A DNA stretch of 64,000 nucleotides, taken from NCBI GenBank assembly GCA_001466705.2, contig LATX02000046.1:310001-374000 (forward strand), given 5' to 3'. The position numbers and the translations under genes are program-made. The first letter of the stretch is position 1; the number at the start of each line of letters is the position of its first letter. The stretch comes from Moniliophthora roreri. Taxonomy: Eukaryota; Basidiomycota; Agaricomycetes; Agaricales; Marasmiaceae. This document shows, piece by piece, positions 33,969-45,197 of the stretch. The notes under the pieces are model-generated. The model made no database searches. It was not told where the DNA came from and worked only from the letters and a program-made list of their open reading frames with translations.

Positions 33969-36194
33969 TCACTGTTTGAAGTCCACCGCAGCGCTTTTTA
34001 GGGCTGCATCCACAATCTCACTCATCGCAACCACCGCCTCCTCCTCCAGAGTTCGTCCAACCAGTTGTACCACGATCGGCGCATTATTCCATACATCTGG
34101 ATTGTCTGGGAGAATGTTTCAGCGATCAGTTGTCACCTACTAATGACGAGAAGAACGTACAGGCCTCGTATACCTTCTTATCTCTCGAATTGAAAAACGT
34201 GTCTCGAGGTACTTTCTTGTCAACACGCGAATCAACCTTGCCTACAGGAATAGTCAACGCAGGATAATCCAGAACATTCCACACATCTGTGTAATCATAG
34301 AGGCTAAGAGTGAAATGTCAGTTTCAAAATCTGACGCAAAGGAGGAACCCAACCGACTAGTTCTTTCCATGTGGCATCCCAGCACTGTGTGAAACTGGCG
34401 CAATAATTCCATCGACAGCCCTTCCAGTACCAGTTGAAGAAACAGTTTCGTTCCAATGCTGCAAGTATTCTTCACGCAGAGTTCGTTGTCGCTTTTGAGC
34501 TTGCCAAACCTCGTAAGCAGATTTGCTTTCGGCCGGAAGTTTGCGATAACTCTCGGGTGTTTGACCTTCGAGAGCCATATGCTCGATGAGAGGTTCTCCA
34601 GACAATTCAATGTCGATCTTGGCTTCGTCTGCCAAACCACTGTATACGATATCATCCTGGAAGTACCGTCAGTCTGGATGTGGGTACTACGATAGAGAAC
34701 TCACCCAGCATCTAGAGAGCTCGATATGCTTGAGAGGTTTCCAGTCAATTACTTTCGAGTTACATAAAAGTCAGCACCGGTGACACTTCTTTGCGTGAAA
34801 CACCAACCTCGATGACCAGCTTTCACCAATGCGCTCTTTGCCATTTCCAATGCCCTTGTGATTGGTGGATGAGGAAATGTGATCTCATCGTTCCACATGA
34901 TAGCAAAGCATAGACGTTCACCGCGATTCCGATCAATAAGCTTGTATTCTTCCTCGTTCCAGGGCTTTCGTGCTGCTAAAGGGTCCTTTAGCCACGGTTG
35001 TTGTTGAATGACGCTCTTCACGAGGATCTTGACACCTTCGATACTCGTGGTGAGAGGACCGGCGACTGTTTTGATGCTGTTTTGACCATCAGCTGCGTCG
35101 TCGATTCCTGCGAACGGAAGACGTCCGTAGGAAGAGCGAAGGCCGTATAAACCTGCGTACGCAGCCGGACCACGAATAGACCTAGATGGGATTGAGTATC
35201 TCAGTGCAGATCGAGTATTAGGGATACTTGCCCTCCTATGTCGGTGCCAATTCCTAAAGGCGATTGTGAGCAAAATACACGGGATATACAAGTTTTGACA
35301 TATTCTTACCGAGGGGACTACCTCGAAAACCTATGTTTGATTCAAGTTGAGGTACGTTTATCATACTTCACCCTGACAAAAGACGTACCAACGAGAGAGC
35401 CCTCGCCACCAGATGACCCTGAGGACGTGAAAGATCGATTGAATGGACTTGAAGTCCTTCCGAATAGATTGTTCATCGTTTCTGACCACTGACACCGGTG
35501 AATTATTGAAAGCAGAAAAGACAGGCCGTCAAGATGACACGTACCATGAGGACTGTTCGTCTTGACGTATGGAACAGCTCCAAGTGAAACAAGGATTTCG
35601 ACCAGGACTGCGTTCTTCTGCGCCACCTTACCAACTCGAGAGACGTATCCTGTTAAAAGATGTCCAGTCAGCTTCATGATGAATGAGAGAAAGTAATATG
35701 ATGCACCCATGGTAGTCTCCACTCCTTTCACATTGATCTGATCCTTGAAAGAAATCGGCAATCCATGTAACGGGCCAACAGTCTTTCCTGTTCTCTTGTA
35801 ATACTCGTCCAGCTCTGCCGCTCTCTTGAGGGCCTCATGAAAGAAAATTTCCGTTAGGCAATTGACCTGAAACCATCTCGTCAATACAAGGTCCTGAGTA
35901 ACGAGAATAGAAACCCACCAACTGATGTGCAACTGCTGCACGCTTGCAAAAGGCTGTAGTAACCTCGACTGAAGACCATTTTCCTTCAGAGAGGTTTGAA
36001 AGAAGGGTCTCAACAGGTGAAGTTGTAATCTCTAGCTCGAGAGGTGTAAAGAGACCGCATTGAGCGGGAATGTGAGTGACATCGAGTACGTGGGTCGGAG
36101 GGAGCTTGTCGGGACCCAGTAGCCATTCCTGAGGTATGGAGGCGCTTTGAGATGCTCGCTTTTCGGCTGCTATGTCTTCCCAGCTCTTTGCCAT
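33969..36194 (-). CDS. Amidase (amidase-signature family), left copy; altered junction, possibly impaired
   Basis: Amidase-signature hydrolase of about 580-590 residues (fungal acetamidase/FAAH-like group). The start MAKSWEDIAAEKRASQ is followed by LPISFKDQINVKG (catalytic Lys), SSGSSGGEGSLVG (bridging Ser) and GTDIGGSIRGPAAYAGL (nucleophile Ser). The end is SAAVDFKQ. Compared with the right copy, eight bases are missing just before one donor (about 35545-35553), so the usual splice would shift frame. A nearby change (GGGGAG to GGTCAG, about 35488-35493) makes a later CAG acceptor that restores frame but replaces QTVMWG by H. Keeping the intron would also stay open. The lost segment belongs to the conserved TNxPQ region, so activity may be lowered. 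Elsewhere all exons are open. Confidence 0.75.
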
Positions 36195-36782
36195 TCCAGA
36201 ATACTTCAGTCTGTTGTGTTGGTCGATGGTGAATGAGAGTGAATCGATACTTGGAGTGTTTGTTACAATCCCTTATAACGGTACCTGTTATCGAAGTTAG
36301 GAAGCGACGGTATCAAGTCCGATACCAGAAGTTAAGACTGAGTAACGATTACTAACGATTTGCAAGCGTACGGAAACGATGGCCGGTCCCAAGTGACGTT
36401 GAATCTTTCATACAACAGAGCATATGTCGTCCACGCTCGATGGATGGTGAAGAGATAGGAGATAGCGGCGAGGTCCCCGATACGATATGGCGTTCTATCG
36501 TTCTCATTATGAACATATCATTTGGTAAAAATCATGGAAACACGTACCAGTAACACATGCTTCCCAAATATATGTTGGAATCCAAGTTCTTCAGACTCGT
36601 GTCCTGAACCCGCTCTGGTGATTTCTTGTCCAATTAATGTTGCCTCGGTGTCCTTCGCCACCTAAGACGACATGACGAAGACGCGTAGAGGAACGCTGTC
36701 TTGAAGCTTCATGAACGTTTGAACCGAAAAGTCATTGACACAGCCACATTCCAGCGCGAGGTGTCGGCTGAGATACATAATA
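36195..36782 (-). promoter_or_regulatory. Upstream region of amidase 1
   Basis: About 590 bp matching 40475-41250 upstream of amidase 2 with many changes. A TATAAGGG-type box (minus strand, about 36267-36274) lies about 75 bases upstream of the ATG and is shared with the other copy (about 40551-40558). No supported gene. Confidence 0.45.
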
Positions 36783-37421
36783 GGGCTCGTTACCGTACCC
36801 GTACATCACCGTCTATACGGGGTCGTATATACGGTTACGGACCCGTACCGTAGCCCAAGTGGAGGGAAGAAAGGTACGGTACGGTTTACGACCGTAATAC
36901 GCCCTGGGCGCTTAAAGCGGCGATGGGAAAAAATGCCGTCGCGCGACTTCATCACTTTGGTTCCTTTCACGTCGTCCAAACCCAGTTACCTCCTTCTTCA
37001 ACGCCATTAGCGCTGCTCACGAAAAGTCATTTCTCACCTTCTGGGGCCTTCATTGATTAGATTGGGAACTTTGAGCAAGGGAGCGATGGATTATTGGAGT
37101 GTACCCATACTAATAATCCTCGGCAGTCTTCAATGACAACCACGTTCAGTAGCAAGTCTTTCTAAAATCGCCCCCCCTTCACCATTTTCATCTACAATAA
37201 AATCATGTTCTGTCGTTCAAATTTATCTCCTTTGCAATATTCGATGACTAAAGGCTCACAAACACTCAATGCAGATTCAGCAAAGCTGCGTATGGTCATA
37301 ATTGGTCAACTCTCCCATCAACTTTAAGCCTCCTTTGGATCATACCGTATATCGATTGACGGTACGGTTACGGGCCTGCCCGTACACCTTACGACCCGTG
37401 TACGGGTACGGTAACGAGCCC
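36783..37421. mobile_element. 639 bp TA-flanked inverted-repeat element (MITE-like)
   Basis: The two ends are perfect inverted copies for 23 bases; the first 20 are GGGCTCGTTACCGTACCCGT. The element is flanked on both sides by TA (36781-36782 and 37422-37423), the target duplication expected for Tc1/mariner-type transposition. Inside the left end are further copies of CCGTACC/GGTACGG words, so both ends can fold. No transposase frame is visible. It is absent from the matching place of the right duplication unit. Confidence 0.8.
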
Positions 37422-37435
37422 TACCCAAGAAAGCG

Positions 37436-37757
37436 ACAACTAGTCACCTCCACCACCCAAATCACTCGCGCCTGCACCTCCTCCAACCACAGCATCATCC
37501 GTCTTTCGCTGTTGCTTTTCCCATCGTAATCAACACGCGTTACACAACAGTTTTGGTCCTAGTGGACCCTGCAAACGGGTGAGTGCGCCAAGGAAAAAAA
37601 AAAACAGCGAAGAAAAGCAAGACAAGAGCCCTGCACCTTTCCCTACTGTGGCGAATCTGTCCTCCCACATATAACACGGGCACACCGTTTGGCCGTATGA
37701 GAACCTTCGACTTCTTCGTCTTTCCTCCGTCTTTCCTTCGTCTTCTGGTTGTGGAAA
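37436..37757 (-). pseudogene. Truncated 3' fragment of wc-2 (GATA zinc finger exons)
   Basis: Matches the last two exons and the intervening intron of the wc-2 gene (41403-41710). The last exon still reads GPLGPK and CNAC, but the codon after CNAC is TGA where the intact gene has GGA (Gly). The exon before it has lost the [12 protein letters not shown] reading through small indels. Upstream sequence stops near 37757, so nine-tenths of the gene is missing. It cannot make a zinc finger. Confidence 0.85.
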
Positions 37758-38248
37758 GCTTAGCCTTCTTATTCACTATCGAGTCCAAGTCTCGACTTCC
37801 AAGAAACATAAAGCATAGTAAGTTAAGCGTAGACTTTGGACTCGCTGTCTGCATCTAAAGTCTGTAGGTATCTAAATGCACCTCCTTCACGTTTTCATCC
37901 GCCAGCAGCCAGCTTACTTGTTTTGCGAGTCGGTCCACCGAATTGTAGGTGTTTTCGTCATATTAATAGGCGAAAGGCTGGTTCACTTGACCTTGGGGTT
38001 GCGGGCGAGTATGTGTGACGTAAGAGAGTCCGAATCAGTGTTAGAGGCTTATACGTACACACACTGCTGATTTCGAGCAGAAGAGTGAAGATTGCATAAT
38101 GGCTATCTGCCATACTGGAATAGCACGTAGAACGAGACGCCGAGACGCGCAGAGAATGCGGAAAAGCAACGTTTATATCGATACTTTAACTTGTGCCCTT
38201 TTTTCAACTGAATTTACAACACCAGGCTTGTGTGCGTGTGAAGATTCT

Positions 38249-40474
38249 CTACAGTTTGAAGTCCACCGCAGCGCTTTTTAGAGCTGCATCTACAATCTCG
38301 CTCATCGCAACCACCGCCTCCTCCTCCAAAGTCCGTCCAACCAGCTGTATCACGATTGGCGCGTCATTCCACACATCTGGATCGTCTGGGAGAATGTTTC
38401 AGCGATCAGTTGTCACCTACTAATGACGAGAAGAACGTACAGGCCTCGTATACCTTCTTATCTCTCGAATTGAAAAATGTGTCTCGAGGTACTTTCTTGT
38501 CAACACGCGAATCAACCTTGCCTACAGGAATAGTCAACGCAGGATAATCCAGAACATTCCACACATCTGTGTAATCATAGACGCTAGGAGTGAAATCTCA
38601 ATTTTAAAGTCCGATGCAAAAGAGGAACCCAACCGACTAGTTCTTTCCATGTGGCATCCCAGCACTGTGTGAAACTGGCGCAATGATCCCATCGACAGCC
38701 CTTCCAGTACCAGTTGAAGAAACAGTTTCGTTCCAATGCTGCAAGTATTCTTCACGCAGAGTTCGTTGTCGCTTTTGAGCTTGCCAAACCTCGTAAGCAG
38801 ATTTGCTTTCGGCCGGAAGTTTGCGATAACTTTCGGGTGTTTGACCTTCGAGAGCCATATGCTCGATGAGAGGTTCTCCAGACAATTCAATGTCGGTCTT
38901 GACGTCGTCTGCTAAACCACTGAATACGATATCATCCTGGAAGTACCGTCAGTCTGGATGTGGGTACTACGATAGAGAACTCACCCAGCATCTAGAGAGC
39001 TCGATATGTTTGAGAGGTTTCCAATCAATTACTTTCGAGTTACATAAAAGTTAACACCGGTGACACTCTTTTGCGAGAAACACCAACCTCGATGACCAGC
39101 TTTCACCAATGCGCTCTTTGCCATTTCCAATGCCCTTGTGATTGGTGGATGAGGAAATGTAATCTCATCGTTCCACATGATAGCAAAGCATAGACGTTCA
39201 CCGCGATTCTGATCAATAAGCTTGTATTCTTCCTCGTTCCAGGGCTTTCGTGCTGCTAAAGGGTCCTTTAGCCACGGTTGTTGTTGAATGACGCTCTTCA
39301 CGAGGATCTTGACACCTTCGATACTCGTGGTGAGAGGACCGGCGACTGTTTTGATGCTGTTTTGACCATCAGCTGCGTCGTCGATTCCTGCGAACGGAAG
39401 ACGTCCGTAGGAAGAGCGAAGGCCGTATAAACCTGCGTACGCGGCCGGACCACGAATAGACCTAGATGGGATTGAGTATCTCAGTGCAGATCGAGTATTA
39501 GGGATACTTGCCCTCCTATGTCGGTGCCAATTCCTAAAGGTGACTGTGAGCAAAACACACGGGATATACAAGTTTTGACATATTCTTACCGAGGGGACTA
39601 CCTCGAAAACCTATGTTTGATTCGAGTTACGTTTATCATACCTCACCCTGACAAAGGACGTACCAACGAGAGAGCCCTCGCCGCCAGATGACCCTGAGGG
39701 TGTGAAAGATCGATTGAACGGGCTTGAAGTCCTCCCGAACAGGTTATTCATGGTTTCTCCCCACTGACACCGACGAGTTATTGAAAGTAGACAAGTGCTG
39801 TCAAAATAGCATTTACCATGACCGTCTGAGGACTGTTCGTCTTGACGTATGGAACAGCTCCAAGTGAAACAAGGATTTCGACCAGGACTGCGTTCTTCTG
39901 CGCCACCTTACCAACTCGAGAGACGTATCCTGTTAAAAGATGTCCAGTCAGCTTCATGATGAATGAGAGAAAGTAATATGATGCACCCATGGTAGTCTCC
40001 ACTCCTTTCACATTGATCTGATCCTTGAAAGAAATCGGCAATCCATGTAACGGGCCAACAGTCTTTCCTGTTCTCTTGTAATACTCGTCCAACTCTGCCG
40101 CTCTCTTGAGGGCCTTATGAAAGAAAATTTCCGTTAAACAGTTGACCTGAAACCATCTCGTCAATACAAGGTCCTGAGTAACGAGAGTAGAAACCCACCA
40201 ACTGATGTGCAACTGCTGCACGCTTGCAAAAGGCTGTAGTAACCTCGACTGAAGACCATTTTCCTTCAGAGAGGTTTGAAAGAAGGGTCTCAACAGGTGA
40301 AGTTGTAATCTCTAGCTCGAGAGGTGTAAAGAGACCGCATTGAGCGGGAATGTGAGTGACATCGAGTACGTGGGTCGGAGGGAGCTTGTCGGGACCCAAT
40401 AACCACTCCTGAGGTATGGAGGCGCTTTGAGATGCTCGCTTTTCAGCCACTACGTCTTCCCAATCCTTTGCCAT
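38249..40474 (-). CDS. Amidase (amidase-signature family), right copy, apparently intact
   Basis: Same family and exon plan as the left copy. The start is MAKDWEDVVAEKRASQ. Catalytic Lys is in LPISFKDQINVKG, the bridging Ser in SGSSGGEGSLVG and the nucleophile in GTDIGGSIRGPAAY. Here the critical junction is normal: NSPQTVM splices to WGETMNNLFGRT in phase 0, giving the conserved TNxPQ loop. The C-terminal exons read SHSAGMPHGKN-YLYDYTDVW, then SRVDKKVPRDTFF and EEEAVVAMSEIVDAALKSA, ending DFKL. The family cuts amide bonds of small or fatty amides; the substrate cannot be told. No signal peptide is seen, so it is probably cytosolic. Confidence 0.9.
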
Positions 40475-41410
40475 TCTAGAATACTTCGATCTGTTGTGTT
40501 GCGTCGATGGTGAATGAGAATGAGTCGATACTTAAAGTGTCCGTTGCAATCCCTTATAAACAAGCGAGTAAGCGATCAAGTACGATACCAGGAGTTGAGA
40601 CTTACTAACGATTAAATTTCAGCTTTGCAAGCATTTGAGAGATCCGCCAGAAGCTCGACTCCGATAGGCATTTGCGGGGAGGACTGCGAAAAGTTGACGC
40701 GCGCGAGTATGCGAGTATGCGAGGTGACAATACAAACTCCTCGCCCGGCGGTTTTAAGATTAACATTGGCCTGGATCCTTTTCATCACGCTCTACATTGA
40801 TTTTCTTGTTCAAGAATACAGGTACAAGTTAATCCAGGCGAATACAATCGTCAAACTTTTGACGTCGTTTTCCGATAAAGGTGGATAGAAGGGACTGAGT
40901 GGCCACGAGGCTGTCCTGCCAACTTTCAGTGTTGTGTGAAAAGAAATCCATTCTATCGTCATGTCCCATTATGAACATACCACTTAGTAAAAATCACGAA
41001 AACACGTACCGGTAGAACGCATGCTCAAAGGCATGTCGGAATCTCAGTTCTTCAGACTCCGGTCCTGAACCCGTTCTGGTGGTTTCGAGTGGGACTTGGC
41101 CAATTGATCTTGCCCCTGTATCCTTCGCTGCCCAGGACATCAACGACGAACACGCGTTGAGGAATCCTGTGTTGAAGCTTCATGAACGTTGATGAACCGA
41201 AGAGAGTCATTGACACAGCCACATTCCGGCCACAACTACTGATAGACCGAGATACATACACGATATGTACGATATGATACGGATGCGATGCGACACAAAT
41301 ACAGTAGAATACACATTCTGAGAATCTATTAGCTATATGTAGGGCATCGAACGTCCAATGTCCCAATATGAATATCAGTCCATGTCCTCTTAAACCCAAA
41401 AAAGCGACAG
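40475..41410. promoter_or_regulatory. Amidase 2 promoter and wc-2 3' flank
   Basis: About 0.9 kb. A TATAAGGG box (minus strand, about 40551-40558) precedes amidase 2. The middle (40980-41230) matches 36530-36760 of the left unit. The last part, rich in GATA-containing words (ACGATATGTACGATATGATA, 41262 on), is wc-2 3' flank present only here. Confidence 0.45.
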
Positions 41411-42589
41411 TTAGTCGCCTCCACCCGAATCACCCGCACCCACACCTCCTCCAGCCCCAGCATCATCCGTCTTTCGCTGCTGCTTTGCCCATCGTAATCC
41501 ACATGCGTTGCATAACGTTTTTGGTCCCAGCGGACCCTGCAAACGGGTGAGTGCGCCATTAAAAAAAACAGCGAAGAAAAGAAAGATAAGAGTCCGCACC
41601 TTTCTCCACTCTGGAGAATCTGTCCTCCCACACGTAACGCAAACATAATGTTCTGCCGTATGAGATTTCTTTAATTTCTTCTTCTTTCCCCCATCTTCTG
41701 GTTGTTGATCGTCTCCACCTGCACCACCACTACTACCTACATCTGCACTTGAAGAGGCGTCGAAGGAAATCGAACTTCTCCCTCCGACAACACCGAGACC
41801 TTTATCCAACCCGGTAGAAAATTCGATAGACCCTGAACGCTGTTGTAATCCAAGTAAAGGAGGATAGACATTCGCTGAACACTGCATCTTGAGCATACGC
41901 AATTTGCGTTGGAGATGCTCGTGTTCGAGTTGGAGTTCTAGGACTGTGTTTAACCTTTTCTAGAAGCATCAGTACGCAGTAGTAAGAAGAAGAATGGGGA
42001 CATACGTACATGACAGTGTTCCTACTCAGATAGGGTTTAGCTAGGGCGAAAAATAATTGCTCTCCGCCGCCGACGCCGCTATAATCTTGACCCTGTCCCA
42101 GCGAGTACTTTACATACTTTGGATACCCCTTAATCTCAAACAAGACCTCCTTCACAGGCGAATAAGGATACGTCGCGGCCGGTGCATTACATCTCAGCCT
42201 AACGTATGTGATGAGTTCGCTTGAACGGTGGATAGAATCGTCAAAGCAGGATCGAAAATGGTTTTGATCGTCAGCTGGGTTTTTTTTATCTCATTGTCAG
42301 AAAACACAAGAACCAGTAAGAGGAAAGACGCACAACTAATTATATCCCCAAAATCATGATCTACAATATCGACCTCCCTCCAACCAAGTAATTCTGTGAC
42401 TGCACCACCGCAGTACATGATACGAAAATTGGAAGAGAGGATAAAGAGATTTGCATCTGCTAGTTCTGTTACGAGGAGGTCGGCCCAACGTTTGCGTTTT
42501 GTGAATTCGAATGTTGCGGGAGGGGCTGGGGGCGGTGGTTGGAATAATGAAGGGTTTCGTGGATGTGGATTTGAGGTAGAAGAGGTCAT
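41411..42589 (-). CDS. wc-2: White collar 2-type blue-light regulator (PAS plus GATA zinc finger)
   Basis: Partner of the White Collar 1 photoreceptor; the complex binds GATA sites of light-regulated genes. About 325 residues in five exons. Exon 1 ([16 protein letters not shown]) holds a Pro-rich start, then the PAS domain: [40 protein letters not shown] and HDFGDII. PAS continues with [15 protein letters not shown] and [13 protein letters not shown] coiled-coil stretch ([18 protein letters not shown]) follows. The finger reads [14 protein letters not shown], spliced to [18 protein letters not shown], giving C-x2-C-x18-C-x2-C with an intron inside the finger. The end is Gly-rich ([15 protein letters not shown]). 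Length and order match basidiomycete WC-2 proteins, which are shorter than Neurospora WC-2. Confidence 0.9.
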
Positions 42590-43153
42590 GGTGGTTGGAG
42601 CGAAAGAATGAAGAGCGTGAAGGCGTGAATTTTTGGGGGTGCTCTCTAATTCGGGGTGATAAACTACAGGTTATAGGTTGCCAATCGCGATTTAAGCGGC
42701 GTTGACGCTAATTGCACCCGCTCTGTCAGGGTCGACGGTCAATCAAGCGGTCAACGGTTAGCGACCAAGACATATACAATCGCACTAGAGACCGAGGATG
42801 TCTACCGGCTATATACGCGATAAATTATCGAGTTCCAAAGGCGGGGAATGGGAATTGAATAGACTAGAGTTATATGTCCTAGGTCAGAGTTACATGTCCT
42901 AGACGCCCAGAGTCAGAGTCAGTCGGAATGGATAGCCTGTGGTTAGCGGCGTGTGGATAGTGGCGACAAGGATTGCAGTCGGAGAACGCCGCATACCAGC
43001 CTAATATTGGCCTATTCCTCTCAGTGGTTGGTTGGACCCAGTGGTTGGATATAGTGGTCATGCGCCTACAGCGTCTCCAGTAGTAGAGTTCTGACCCAGA
43101 GTAGATAGATACCACGAAAGGTCCGTGCACATTCTTCTTGTTACTTTACCACC
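42590..43153. promoter_or_regulatory. Divergent promoter region, wc-2 and BDP1
   Basis: About 560 bp. A short imperfect tandem repeat AGAGTTATATGTCCTAG / AGAGTTACATGTCCTAG lies at about 42865-42903. A CAGTGGTTGG word is repeated near 43020-43045. No supported coding exon. Confidence 0.45.
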
Positions 43154-45197
43154 ATGACCAGTCGCGTCCGTGCGTATACTCATTAATATTTCCTTCTTTT
43201 TTTACTCATTATTCTACAGAAAAAGGAGGTCCTATATTCAAACCGCTCGCGAAACCTCGAGCAGGTGCAAGACCCAGTGCAACACCAGGACCGAGTCAAA
43301 GCCAGGCGCGGAATGCACCTACACCAGCACCACCATCTCAGCCTCGCAAGGAGAAGGAAAAGGTTCCAGAGCCTTTAACACACTCTGTACAAGAACCCGA
43401 ACCATTTTTCCTTACGCCACCTCAAACACAAGTACCAGTTATTGTGCCTTTATCACAACAAGTACCACCACCAGTGGCACATCCCATCCCAATACCTCAA
43501 CCAGAACCAATACCATTACCAACCCCTGTACCAACCCAAATCCCAATATCTCAACCCCAACCTCAACTGATTGCTGTACCCTCACCAGCTGCTGCTGCTG
43601 CTATACCCATACCTGGCACACCAACACCTCCCCAACCTCTTCACACTACCAACGCCAACGTTCCCAAACCTCCAGCCATCGTCAACACCACAGACGACAC
43701 CGACAAACCCCCACCACCACCACGAAAACGCAAATCCAATGAGAAAGATGGAACTGAAGCCCCCAAGAACCATAAACGGAAACGCAAACCTACATCTGAC
43801 TCTACTACCACTACTACCACACCCCCCGACGACGACGACGACGATGACGATACCTCATCTCCACCAACCGTCGAACCCCGTTCGCAAAACCGCCGTCGTA
43901 GAAAAGGTTCAAGAAAAAGCAAGACTCCAACTCCAGGATTTGATCCTACTGCTTCTCCAGGAGAGGATATTGATCCTACGGTGGTTACTATGGCTGCATT
44001 ATGCCAGGACACGGGCCAAGGACGTATATCGAGTAAAGCTGAAGAAGTGATGCGGAATCACGCAGAGTGGAAAAAGCAGAATAGGGAGAAGAGGGCTAGG
44101 ATGAAGATGTTGATGGAAAGGAAAAAGTATGGATTGCCTGAGGAAGAAGAAGGGAACGCTGCTAGCAAAGAGAAGGGGAAGGAAAACGACAAAGAGAAAG
44201 AAAGGTCGTTGGAGAATGATAAGGATGGTGAAGGGGAGGTGGTAGTCATCGAGGACAACACCGAGAACGCTGAAGCTGGACCGTCTAATAACAATAACGC
44301 AAATGACAATGACGCTGCAAATGGACAAGACGACTTTGACTATGGAGACCTCCAACGATCGCGTTTCAACGTCCAGATTCGGATTGGACCCAACGGCGAA
44401 ACAATCATTGATGAACAGTGTGTACACCATCTTCCTTCTTCTCATCACCTACACACTCACAACACTCAAACAGGTCACTCACTGTTGACCGTGTCGAAGG
44501 CGACGTTGAAGAAGAAACCTCTGGGTACGAACGCGTCATCGAGAGCGACGCGACAAAGTTTGTCAATTCCGGTACCTATGGCAAAAAGTTGCGCGGCAGT
44601 CGGTGGAGTAGAGAGGAAACAGAGTTATTCTTTGACGTGTGTTCTTGTCTCTTTCTTTCATACCGTATACTAAAGTTAATCTTGATACTCCCCTCCCAAC
44701 AGGCCCTCGCCCAATACGGCGAAAATTACGAACTGATATCGTATGTTCTCCCAGGCCGAGATAGAAAACAATGTAAAAACAAGTTCAAGGCGGAGGATAA
44801 GAAGAATCCTGCTAGGATTGACGCGTGTTTGAGGATGCGGGTGCCTGTCGGTACGTCGTCGTCGTGTTCTTTTTCTTCTTTTCCCACTTGGTATATTGAA
44901 ATGATGCGCGCCGCAGACATGCAAACCCTCTCCCGAATGACCGGCAAAGACTTTTCGGGACCTACGCCTATTATTGCAATGCCTACTCCACCACCGCCAC
45001 CGCCACCGCCACCGCCTCTTACGCATACTGACTCTTCATCAAACCAAACTCAACAAGAACGGGGCCGAGAAAAGGAGAAAAAGAAGGGTAAAAAGAGTAA
45101 TAGTAGGAGTAGAAGTAGACATGTAGAAGAAGATGGTGTAGAGGTTTTGGGTGATGTCGATGCGTTTGGGGATGTTTTTGGAGATGGAAAGGATTAG
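43154..45197 (+). CDS. BDP1: TFIIIB subunit B'' (Bdp1), SANT domain protein
   Basis: RNA polymerase III initiation factor, about 600 residues. Exon 1 (43154-43169) encodes MTSRV; the intron 43170-43219 joins it to KGGPIFKPLAKPRAG, the typical Bdp1 N-terminus. A long Pro/Gln-rich disordered region follows, then basic patches (RKRKSNEKDG, HKRKRKPTS), an Asp run and SQNRRRRKGSRKSKT. The conserved core begins EEVMRNHAEWKKQNREKRAR. After a helix rich in Lys/Glu comes SGTYGKKLRGSRWSREETEL, the SANT domain, spliced to YGENYELISYVLPGRDRKQC and KNKFKAEDKKNPARID. Introns at about 44417-44471, 44639-44702 and 44849-44915 are needed to join them. The end is a Pro run and a basic tail, DVFGDGKD. Confidence 0.92.

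Larger units (their letters stand above)
33430..37770. repeat. Left unit of a tandem segmental duplication
   Basis: Contains the 3' flank of amidase 1, amidase 1, its upstream region, a 639 bp inserted element and a 3' fragment of wc-2. It is colinear with 37780-41710. Flank pairs include CATCCGCCAACAGTCAGCTT (33588 on) with CATCCGCCAGCAGCCAGCTT (37897 on), and GTCATTGACACAGCCACATT shared at 36732 and 41206. The unit ends where wc-2 similarity stops, near 37757. Confidence 0.85.
37780..41710. repeat. Right unit of a tandem segmental duplication
   Basis: Holds amidase 2 and runs into the complete wc-2 gene. It lacks the 639 bp element and keeps about 130 bp of wc-2 3' flank (41250-41400) not found in the left unit. 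Amidase coding and intron sequence is nearly identical to the left unit while the flanks are visibly more diverged. Confidence 0.85.

Noticed and set aside
36783..36910. GTACGG-rich inverted words considered as a CRISPR-like or centromeric repeat
   Set aside because: Spacing is irregular and the words belong to the ends of the TA-flanked element.
43571..44050. Long alternative frames inside BDP1 (both strands)
   Set aside because: They arise from the Pro/Asp/Lys-rich coding repeats of BDP1; only the Bdp1 frame has conserved motifs.
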